DNA of 27,543 nucleotides from Bacillota bacterium (GTDB taxonomy: Bacteria; Bacillota; Clostridia; Oscillospirales; Ruminococcaceae), in NCBI GenBank assembly GCA_023391005.1, contig JAEWBS010000027.1:1-27543 (forward strand), in the 5' to 3' direction. The position numbers and the translations under genes are program-made. Below are positions 7,069 through 13,870 of the stretch, piece after piece. The first letter of the stretch is position 1. Each line of letters opens with the position of its first letter. Under the pieces are notes generated by a model. It ran no database searches. It saw only the letters and a list, made by a program, of their open reading frames with translations, and was not told where the DNA came from.

Positions 7069-10000
7069 ATGCAGGCTACAGCTGCGCCAAAGCGCGCGGG
7101 CAAGAAAAAGCGCATTCCTGACACCCTGCCAAACCCCAGGCAGGATCGTCGGATTTTGGCCCATGTGCCGGACGAGAGCGGCGAAAGAAGCAATCTCGAC
7201 CGGCGCGGCGGTAAAGGCCCCGGCCAAGCCGACTACGAGGAATATATCAAAAAAAGCGAGGTTGGCATCCGCTATCGGACCGACCTTCGCGTGCGTGCCA
7301 AGTGCCGGCTCTCCTATGGCCGCAAAGCGACCTTAAACGTGCAGGGGGCGGATATCTCCTCCACCGGCATACTGCTGCGGCTCTCAAGTGAGGCGCAGCT
7401 TGACACGCTGTGTAAGGCCGAGGTGATTAAGCTTAAATTCCGCATCAAGGCGGGCTCAATGCCCGAGGGTTACGAAATGCGGGTCAACCTCGCCGCCAAG
7501 GTCGTCCGGGCCTTTACCGACGAGGACGGCACCTATTTTTGCGGCCTCGAGTTCGAGCAGGATTTAAGCAGCTACGCGGCCGAGCATAAGGATAAGAACG
7601 CGCTGGCCGCCTCAAGCCTGTCCTTGTTCTTTGTCGTGGGCTTTATTATTCTAATGCGCGCTGAAAGCGTGGTCTATTTTAAATTCAACTGGCCGCTTTA
7701 CTCTTACAGCATTCTTACGGCAGCGTTTTTGCTCAGCCGCTATCTGTTTGGCAGCTTCTATCGCCCAACGCCGGTCAATATGGATTTTACACCCGGCGTG
7801 ACGATTATCATTCCCTGCTTTAACGAGGAGGAGTGGATACAAAAAACGATTGTGAGCTGTGTCAATCAGGACTATCCTGTCGACCAGCTTGAGGTCATTG
7901 TCGTTGATGACCGTTCCACCGACCGGTCGGTGGAACAGATTGAAGAGATCGTCAATCGGCTCTACGCGGAGGGGGCGCGCTTTAAGACAAAAGAGCGCGT
8001 CAAATATTTCGTGCAGCCCAAGAATCAGGGCAAGCGGCATGCGTTGGCGCGGGGCGTTGCAGAGGCCAAGCACGATCTCGTCGTGTTTGTTGATTCCGAC
8101 AGCTTTTTGGACCCTCATGCGATCCGCAATCTTGTCATGCCCTTTCAAAACCCGAAGATCGGCGGCGTCTCGGGGCGCACCGACGTGGCGAACACCTTTA
8201 CGAACGTGCTGACCCGCATGCAGGCGGTGCGTTATTACATTGCTTTTCGTATCATGAAGGCCGCCGAGTCGGTTTTTGATATGGTGACCTGTCTCTCGGG
8301 CCCGCTGTCCTGCTATCGCAAGGAACATGTTCTGCAATATATGGACGCTTGGCTCAACCAGAAATTTCTGGGCAGACCGGCAACCTTTGGCGACGACCGC
8401 AGTATGACCAACTTTATTCTGCAAAAATATCGCACCGTTTACCAAGACACAGCCGTCTGCGCGACGATTGTGCCCAACCGCTACAAGGTGTTTTTAAGCC
8501 AGCAGATGCGCTGGAAGCGGTCGTGGCTGCGCGAATCGATCATCGCGGGCCGGTTTATGTGGAAAAAGGAGCCGTTTGGCGCCGTGTTGTTTTATATTGG
8601 CCTGCTGATTCCTGTGGCGGCGCCGATCGTTGTGGTCTACAACATGCTTTATGTGCCGTTTGCGCACCGTGTTTTTCCGACGACCTTTCTGCTTGGCATG
8701 CTCATGATGGCGCTGATGATGAGCATCGTCCAGCTCTTTTTAAAGAAGAGCTCCACCTGGCTTTTCGGCATGCTGTTTTGCATTTTTTACGAATCGGTGC
8801 TGCTGTGGCAGATGCCGGTCGCGTGGCTGACTTTTTGGAAATCGACTTGGGGTACCCGAGACACACCGGCGGATATTGCCCGGAACAAGCGTGGACGTAA
8901 GAGGCAGATGGACGACGCCGCGGATGATGAGGATGACGAGGATGACGACGCCGCAAGCGCTGCTGTTATGGCGGGTGCGGCGGAGCATGCCGAGCCGCCC
9001 ATTCGGCGGCGGCGCAAGAAACGGCGTCCGGCGTTTGTCAAAAAAGAGGGGCATAAGAAATTCAGCGCGGTTGTGCAGTTCATCGCGCTGCTCTTGGGTG
9101 TTTATTTTCTACTGTCGACGCTTCTGACCACCTCGTATTATCAGCCCTTTGAGGCGGTGGCACCCGGCGCGCCGGACAACGGCTTTATCGCGATCTCTTA
9201 TTTGGGCGTCGACCGCAACAAGACCAATAAGCTGTTGAGCACCGCACAACTGAATCAGCAGTTAAAGGCGCTCAAGGAATCGGGCTATGTTACCATCACC
9301 CAGCAGGATATTCGAGACTATTATGCCGGAGAAAAAATGCTGCCCGAAAAAGCGATGCTTTTGATGTTTGAGGACGGCCGCCGGGATACCGCAATCTTTG
9401 CCCAAAAAATTATGGAGCGGTATAATAATCTCGCCACCGCGTTCTCTTACGCGGATAATTTTGGTGTGGATGATCCGAAATTTCTAAATGCCAAGGATTT
9501 TAAAAGGCTGGTCGAAAGCTCCTATTGGGAACTGGGCACCAACGGCTACCGGTTGTCCTTTATCAATGTTTTCGACCGCTATGACCATTATCTGGGCGAA
9601 TTAAATCCGCTGGAATTTTCGATGATGACCCCTTATATTCACCGCAAATACGACCATTACTTAATGGATTATATCCGCGACGAATACGGCGTTCCCAAGG
9701 AGGGGCTTCAGGGCTTGACCGACCGCATCACGCTTGATTATGAGCTGATGAAGGAGGTCTACGAAAGAGAGCTCGGCGCGCTGCCCGCCTTTTACGTGTT
9801 GATGCACGCCAACACCGGGCAGTTTGGCACCGGGGACGCGGCCAGTCGCGTCAACGCCGATAACATCTATCGGTTCTTTGAGATGAATGTCAACCGCGAG
9901 GGCCTTGCGTACAATGATAAAACACATTCCATCTACGATCTCACCCGTTTGCAGCCCCAGCCTCATTGGTCGACCAACCACCTGTTGATGCGCATTTGGG

Positions 10001-10866
10001 ACGATACGCAGCAGGAGATGGCCTTTGTGACGGGTGACGTCGCCCGGGCGAGCCGGTGGCGCATGCTGGACGGAAAAGCGGAGTTTGTTGACAACGATAT
10101 CATTGTGACGTCGCTGCCCAACGGATGGGGCCGCGCGCAGCTAGACGGCGTCAGCTGCAAGAATCTTGAGCTGACGGTTCGCCTGCTCGGCAATGCGCTG
10201 GGCTCACAGGCGGTGCTGCTACGGGCGGATCAAACGCTTGAAAATTACATCCGCGTTGCGGTGAGCGACAAAAAGCTTGTTATTTCTCAGATGCACAATG
10301 GCGCTTACGAAGAATTGTTTTCAGAGCGATTGGATATTATTAATGGTGACGCGCTGGTGTCGGTGCCGGAGGACCAAAAGCAGGCCGAGATCCGTGCGCT
10401 TGAGATGCGGCTGAAGTATGCTTCCAGTGTCGATGAGGCCGCTCAAGTCGCCGAACAGCTTCAGGCAGCCCGACTGACTGAAGCTGAGACGGTTGAAGCG
10501 GGCGCGACCGAGTTTATGCCGGCTATTGATTTTAATGAGCTGCAAAACAAGACCTTGAGCATATCTCTTGCTCAAGACGCGCTTTCGGTATCGGTCGACG
10601 GCGTCGAGGCGGTGACGGCGTTGCAGCTCAAGGGCGGCTCCGCCGGCGCCGTGGTGTTGGAAGCCCGCCCAAGTCAGAACACCTATAGCCAGCGTAATTG
10701 GTTTGACGACGTGTACGACGGCATGTTCCGCGACGTTGTGATTACCGAGCGGGACCGTGTTGGCGATATTGTGTTTGACGCGCGGCTTAAATCAACCGAA
10801 AAGGCGATACATACAGCTAAAACGCTGTGGAGCCGTGTGGTAAATTGGTTTATTGAGACGTTTTAA
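7069..10866 (+). CDS. PilZ-GT2 polysaccharide synthase fused to a NodB-like extracellular domain
   Basis: Membrane protein of 1265 aa. ATG 7069 follows GAAGGGGG. After a basic N-terminus comes a PilZ domain (about 66-166) with RTDLR (70-74) and DISSTG (95-100), the c-di-GMP-binding signatures. Membrane helices lie near 180-197 and 211-228. The GT2 domain (243-490) has DDRS (280-283), DSD (342-344), SGPLSCYR (410-417), GDDRSMTN (441-448) and QQMRW (478-482); SGPLS-YR and GDDR-x-x-TN resemble hyaluronan and chitin synthases (HAS/NodC). More helices follow to WGTR (594-597), then an Asp/Glu run (615-627), a basic patch (646-653) and a helix (665-687). The exported part has a NodB-like domain (700-990) with MFEDG for TFDDG and ELGTNGYR where the His box should be, so it is probably inactive, then a probable beta-sandwich (995-1240) with a helical insert (1100-1145). 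Family is sure; the polymer made is unknown. Confidence 0.93.
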   Translation: MQATAAPKRAGKKKRIPDTLPNPRQDRRILAHVPDESGERSNLDRRGGKGPGQADYEEYIKKSEVGIRYRTDLRVRAKCRLSYGRKATLNVQGADISSTGILLRLSSEAQLDTLCKAEVIKLKFRIKAGSMPEGYEMRVNLAAKVVRAFTDEDGTYFCGLEFEQDLSSYAAEHKDKNALAASSLSLFFVVGFIILMRAESVVYFKFNWPLYSYSILTAAFLLSRYLFGSFYRPTPVNMDFTPGVTIIIPCFNEEEWIQKTIVSCVNQDYPVDQLEVIVVDDRSTDRSVEQIEEIVNRLYAEGARFKTKERVKYFVQPKNQGKRHALARGVAEAKHDLVVFVDSDSFLDPHAIRNLVMPFQNPKIGGVSGRTDVANTFTNVLTRMQAVRYYIAFRIMKAAESVFDMVTCLSGPLSCYRKEHVLQYMDAWLNQKFLGRPATFGDDRSMTNFILQKYRTVYQDTAVCATIVPNRYKVFLSQQMRWKRSWLRESIIAGRFMWKKEPFGAVLFYIGLLIPVAAPIVVVYNMLYVPFAHRVFPTTFLLGMLMMALMMSIVQLFLKKSSTWLFGMLFCIFYESVLLWQMPVAWLTFWKSTWGTRDTPADIARNKRGRKRQMDDAADDEDDEDDDAASAAVMAGAAEHAEPPIRRRRKKRRPAFVKKEGHKKFSAVVQFIALLLGVYFLLSTLLTTSYYQPFEAVAPGAPDNGFIAISYLGVDRNKTNKLLSTAQLNQQLKALKESGYVTITQQDIRDYYAGEKMLPEKAMLLMFEDGRRDTAIFAQKIMERYNNLATAFSYADNFGVDDPKFLNAKDFKRLVESSYWELGTNGYRLSFINVFDRYDHYLGELNPLEFSMMTPYIHRKYDHYLMDYIRDEYGVPKEGLQGLTDRITLDYELMKEVYERELGALPAFYVLMHANTGQFGTGDAASRVNADNIYRFFEMNVNREGLAYNDKTHSIYDLTRLQPQPHWSTNHLLMRIWDDTQQEMAFVTGDVARASRWRMLDGKAEFVDNDIIVTSLPNGWGRAQLDGVSCKNLELTVRLLGNALGSQAVLLRADQTLENYIRVAVSDKKLVISQMHNGAYEELFSERLDIINGDALVSVPEDQKQAEIRALEMRLKYASSVDEAAQVAEQLQAARLTEAETVEAGATEFMPAIDFNELQNKTLSISLAQDALSVSVDGVEAVTALQLKGGSAGAVVLEARPSQNTYSQRNWFDDVYDGMFRDVVITERDRVGDIVFDARLKSTEKAIHTAKTLWSRVVNWFIETF

Positions 10867-10904
10867 GTCGCTGCCCCGCCTAAGAACGGGGGAAAGGATG
10901 CGCA

Positions 10905-11924
10905 ATGAAAAAAAAGGTGCTGATATTTCTGGCTTTGCTCGTGACGGTTCAGCTGTTTTCGGGGTGTGCATTTTTGCGTCAGACTGAAGGCTCCTCCGTT
11001 GCGCCCGCTCCATCTCAGGCCGAAAAGCGATCGGCATGGGTGGCCTATTGGGCTGTGGACGACGCTATGGCTGAGGTTGCCGATCTTGGCGACAGCTTAG
11101 AAAGCCTGTTGTACTTCGGCGCTTATTTTGACGCGCAGGACCGGCTGTTCATCCCTGACGCCATTGTTCAATTCAAGGCGCAGGTTGAGCGGACCTATGG
11201 CGCGGCTTCTCCGGGGCCTGCTTACCTGACCTTTATTAACGATAAGCTTCTGGCGCAGGGCGGTTCCTCGCTTAAAGACACCGCGCTGCTCTATACGCTG
11301 CTGGAAACACCGGATGCCAGACGTGCGCATATCGCGGACATTCTGGCGCTGACCGAGGGCGGCGGGTACGACGGCGTTGAGATCGACTATGAGGCCATGC
11401 GAAGGGATATGGTTCTGTGGGAGCATTTTATCAATTTTATCACCGAACTTACGGAGCAGACCCAACAGCGCGGACTGCTGCTGCGGGTGGTATTGGAGCC
11501 CGGCATCCCCTATGAGGCGCTTGTTTTTCCAGAGGGGCCGGAATATGTGATTATGTGCTACAACCTGCACGGCCCCGGCAGCGAACCGGGCCCCAAGGCG
11601 GATGACGCGTTTTTGCTGGAGCTGGTCAAAAAAACGGCCAATCTACCCGGCAGACGCCATTTTGCGCTGGCCACCGGCGGTTTTGAATGGGTGGGCACGT
11701 CGGTCACAACCCTTTCTCAGAAAGAGGCTTTTGCGCTGTCACGGCAGGAAAAGGCAGCCCCACAGCGGGACGCGGACAGTCAGGCGGTGTCGTTTGCCTA
11801 TCGCGGGCCCGATGGCGTAGTACATCAGGTGTGGTATGCCGACGCGATTACGCTGACGCATTGGATGAGCCTGATCAGGGGAGCGGGTGATTTTGGCATC
11901 ACGCTTTGGCGGCTGTGCGGCTGA
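10905..11924 (+). CDS. GH18-like glycosidase lipoprotein
   Basis: Predicted lipoprotein, 339 aa, with a signal peptide (MKKKVLIFLALLVTVQLF) and lipobox SGC (Cys21). The body reads as a TIM barrel of the GH18 type. A strand SAWVAYWAV near 43 is followed by YDGVEIDYE (155-163), corresponding to the family DGxDxDxE motif with the middle Asp replaced by Glu159, D161 kept and E163 as the presumed acid. The later YVIMCYNLHG resembles the family MxYD(x)H strand, and GITLWRLCG the closing strand. It is the last gene of the polysaccharide operon, 38 nt after the synthase, with its own AAAGGATG ribosome site. The likely job is cleavage or editing of the N-acetylhexosamine-containing product; cell-wall or spore-cortex hydrolysis as in YaaH-like proteins is an alternative. 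Activity is not proven by sequence. Confidence 0.85.
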   Translation: MKKKVLIFLALLVTVQLFSGCAFLRQTEGSSVAPAPSQAEKRSAWVAYWAVDDAMAEVADLGDSLESLLYFGAYFDAQDRLFIPDAIVQFKAQVERTYGAASPGPAYLTFINDKLLAQGGSSLKDTALLYTLLETPDARRAHIADILALTEGGGYDGVEIDYEAMRRDMVLWEHFINFITELTEQTQQRGLLLRVVLEPGIPYEALVFPEGPEYVIMCYNLHGPGSEPGPKADDAFLLELVKKTANLPGRRHFALATGGFEWVGTSVTTLSQKEAFALSRQEKAAPQRDADSQAVSFAYRGPDGVVHQVWYADAITLTHWMSLIRGAGDFGITLWRLCG

Positions 11925-11960
11925 TAGTGGTTAAAACGCCTGTTTATGCAGGCAACAGTA

Positions 11961-12006
11961 AAAACCGTCGGGAGGGTGTCATCAAACACCGCCCGGCGGT
12001 TTTGTT
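11961..12006 (+). terminator. Intrinsic terminator of the exopolysaccharide operon
   Basis: AAAACCGTCGGG (11961-11972) pairs with CCCGGCGGTTTT (11992-12003), with one G-T pair. An inner GGTGT/ACACC stem is present, and TTTTGTTT follows. It lies 36 nt after the GH18-like gene and closes the four-gene unit. Confidence 0.85.
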
Positions 12007-12043
12007 TATGACAGCCGACCTGCCGCAAATCCGCAGTCAAGTC

Positions 12044-12072
12044 TTGTGTACGGCGGGCATTTGGCGTATAAT
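12044..12072 (+). promoter_or_regulatory. Promoter of the 143-aa protein gene
   Basis: TTGTGT (12044-12049), 17 bp and a perfect TATAAT (12067-12072) form a good housekeeping promoter. Transcription would start near 12079, about 30 nt before the GTG start at 12110. Confidence 0.65.
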
Positions 12073-12109
12073 GATTCTTCGCGCCATTAAAAACGAAAGG
12101 ATTGACATA

Positions 12110-12541
12110 GTGGACGAAATAAAGCAAATATACAGCAGCGACAGTTATTCCGCCTTCCTTAATTACTGCGAGCTTCATGATTATAAGCGCATGCGCGACC
12201 TCAAAAACTGCCGGTTTGAGGAATTATTGGCGCATACCGATATCACGCCCGCGCTGCTCAGCCGCATCAAAAGCATCTTTGTGCTTTATCTTAAAAAATA
12301 CCCCGGATGCCTGAGCGACGCCAAACCCGCACCTGCAAAAACTGTGCGCACCGACGACCTCAACAAACGGCTGCTGACGGTCTTTGAACAGCATGTCGAC
12401 AAGCTCATCCACATATCCGACCTGACAAAGGCGGTCGGCAAAAGCACTAAGCGCAGCGATATTCTTGAGACGCTTTCACGCCAGCCGTGGTGCCGTATGG
12501 TGGATCAAACAACTTTCTTTTACGTTCCGCCGCAGCAATAG
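12110..12541 (+). CDS. Unrecognised 143-aa cytosolic protein, two small helical domains
   Basis: I do not recognise this family. The start is taken as GTG 12110 because AAAGGA lies about nine bases upstream and the TATAAT at 12067 excludes earlier starts; the open frame itself extends back to 11906. The N-terminal half (about 1-68) is helical, with a segment at 28-62 (LKNCRFEELLAHTDITPALL and onwards) that resembles helix-hairpin-helix or alpha-CTD-like nucleic-acid-binding folds. A Pro/Ala linker (71-77) leads to a C-terminal half (83-138) that could be a small winged helix (LIHISDLTKAVGKSTKRSDI, then a short FFYVP strand). It has no signal peptide, membrane helix or Cys cluster. A DNA- or RNA-binding regulatory role is a guess. 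It lies 102 nt before the sugar-binding-like gene and may be read through into it. Confidence 0.7.
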   Translation: MDEIKQIYSSDSYSAFLNYCELHDYKRMRDLKNCRFEELLAHTDITPALLSRIKSIFVLYLKKYPGCLSDAKPAPAKTVRTDDLNKRLLTVFEQHVDKLIHISDLTKAVGKSTKRSDILETLSRQPWCRMVDQTTFFYVPPQQ

Positions 12542-12643
12542 GCCTGCTACGCATGCCGAATGCGGTTTGAATTTTGGCATTTACAATCCCTGTCCGCAAT
12601 ATAATTAAGTATCGAAGAAGGTTCAGGGAAGGGGATAAACGCC

Positions 12644-13609
12644 ATGATTTGGAAGCGGTCGGCGACGCAGCCCTTGACAAACGGTATATTCCGCACCAGT
12701 AGCAGACGGCTGAGCTCTTTGGCGTATAAGGGCGAGGATGAGTTTATCTCCAAGCTGGAATCGCACATCAGCGAGGCGGCGCAAAGGGAAAATCTTGGCT
12801 TGGCCGTCCATGACTCCAAGAATTCCCCCGCTTTACAGCTATTACAGGTAGAAAACGCGCGCAATAGGGGTGAAAAGGGGATTATCATTAATCTCGTTAC
12901 CCCCGACAGCGCGCCTGAAATTCTTAAAGCGGCCCAAAATATGAAAGTTGTGTTGGTTAACCGCGCGCCCGCGGATATGAGCCTGCTTAATACAAACACC
13001 GTCTATGTCGGCTCTGACGAGGCGGTTGCCGGAAGGCTTCAGGGGGAGTGGCTTGCAAATTATCTCAAGGAGCGGGGAAAAAACGAGGTGCGCTATATCC
13101 TTCTTGAGGGGCAGCCCCACGCGCTTTCCGCGCGGCAGCGCACCGAGGCGGTATTAAAGGCGCTTGAAGATAACGGTATCCGTGCGATTAGCGTCACCCC
13201 ACCCATTGTGGCCAATTATGACCGGCATGAGGCGATGACTAAAATTTTACCTGTTTTAAGGTCGGGCGTTAACTTCGATGCCATTATTTCTAATAACGAC
13301 GCGATGGCCCTAGGCGCTATTGAGGCGTTTGAATATCTGAATATGGACCCCTCAAAAAAGATTATTCTCGGCATTGATGCCACCGAGCCCGCTATTCGCG
13401 CGCTTTTGGAGGGTAAGCTTGATATGACGGTGTTTCAGAATGCGAGAGCGCAGGGAGATGTCGCGGTCGCCGCGTTGATTAATATGATTAACGGAAACCC
13501 GCCCACGCAGGGAACCAACTATCAGCCGACACCCGATAATCCGCATGTTATTTGGATTCCGTTTGAGCTGGTCACAAGGCAGCAGATACCCCGTGATCTG
13601 CATTTTTAA
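12644..13609 (+). CDS. Periplasmic-binding-protein-like sugar sensor without signal peptide
   Basis: A 321-aa protein with the type I periplasmic binding protein fold (Peripla_BP_4, RbsB/MglB-like). FISKLESHISEAAQRENLGL, GIIINLVTPDSAPEILKAA, VVLVNRAP, YVGSDEAVAGRLQGEWLA, AIISNNDAMALGAIEAF and ILGIDATEPAIRALLEGKLD match successive elements of galactose- and ribose-binding proteins. Oddly, the N-terminus (MIWKRSATQPLTNGIFRTSSRR) is short, basic and not a secretion signal, the usual first strand is poor (LSSLAYKGEDEF), and there are no ABC transporter genes nearby and no LacI helix-turn-helix. AGGGAAGGGG precedes ATG 12644, and no other frame encodes a leader. A TATAAT at 12600-12605 has no well-spaced -35. 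It may be a cytosolic sugar sensor, or a binding protein whose export signal has decayed. Confidence 0.82.
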   Translation: MIWKRSATQPLTNGIFRTSSRRLSSLAYKGEDEFISKLESHISEAAQRENLGLAVHDSKNSPALQLLQVENARNRGEKGIIINLVTPDSAPEILKAAQNMKVVLVNRAPADMSLLNTNTVYVGSDEAVAGRLQGEWLANYLKERGKNEVRYILLEGQPHALSARQRTEAVLKALEDNGIRAISVTPPIVANYDRHEAMTKILPVLRSGVNFDAIISNNDAMALGAIEAFEYLNMDPSKKIILGIDATEPAIRALLEGKLDMTVFQNARAQGDVAVAALINMINGNPPTQGTNYQPTPDNPHVIWIPFELVTRQQIPRDLHF

Positions 13610-13646
13610 CCGGTGCGGTAGCCTAATTCTGATGATCTGGAAAACG

Positions 13647-13676
13647 CGCCCCCGGCGGTCAGCCGGGGGCGTTTTG
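13647..13676 (+). terminator. Intrinsic terminator after the binding-protein-like gene
   Basis: A perfect 10-bp stem CGCCCCCGGC (13647-13656) / GCCGGGGGCG (13662-13671) has a five-base loop and is followed by TTTT (13672-13675). Confidence 0.85.
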
Positions 13677-13799
13677 CTTTCAAAGGCATCCTGCCGTTTG
13701 CAATTTAGCGCGCAATAGACAGCAAAGCCTGCATTTAGGAACTGGCTGCGTATTTAAACACCTAGATGACCGTTGAAATCCTTACGAAAAAATACCGTC

Positions 13800-13845
13800 A
13801 AAAAGCCCGACGGATGTGCCAGTTTTGGCACATCCGTCGGGCTTT
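13800..13845 (-). terminator. glgP: Intrinsic terminator of the GH13-glgP operon
   Basis: A perfect 19-bp stem (13802-13820 with 13827-13845, core GCCCGACGGATGTGCC) has a six-base loop. Read on the minus strand it ends in TTTTTGACGG and lies 26 nt past the glgP stop. The region 13677-13800 before it holds no gene I can support. Confidence 0.88.
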
Positions 13846-13870
13846 GCAATTGGTAAAAAGCAGCGCGTGT

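Noticed and set aside
9140..10030. The exported domain of the synthase as an active deacetylase
   Set aside because: The base Asp is Glu and the His box is missing, so activity is not claimed.
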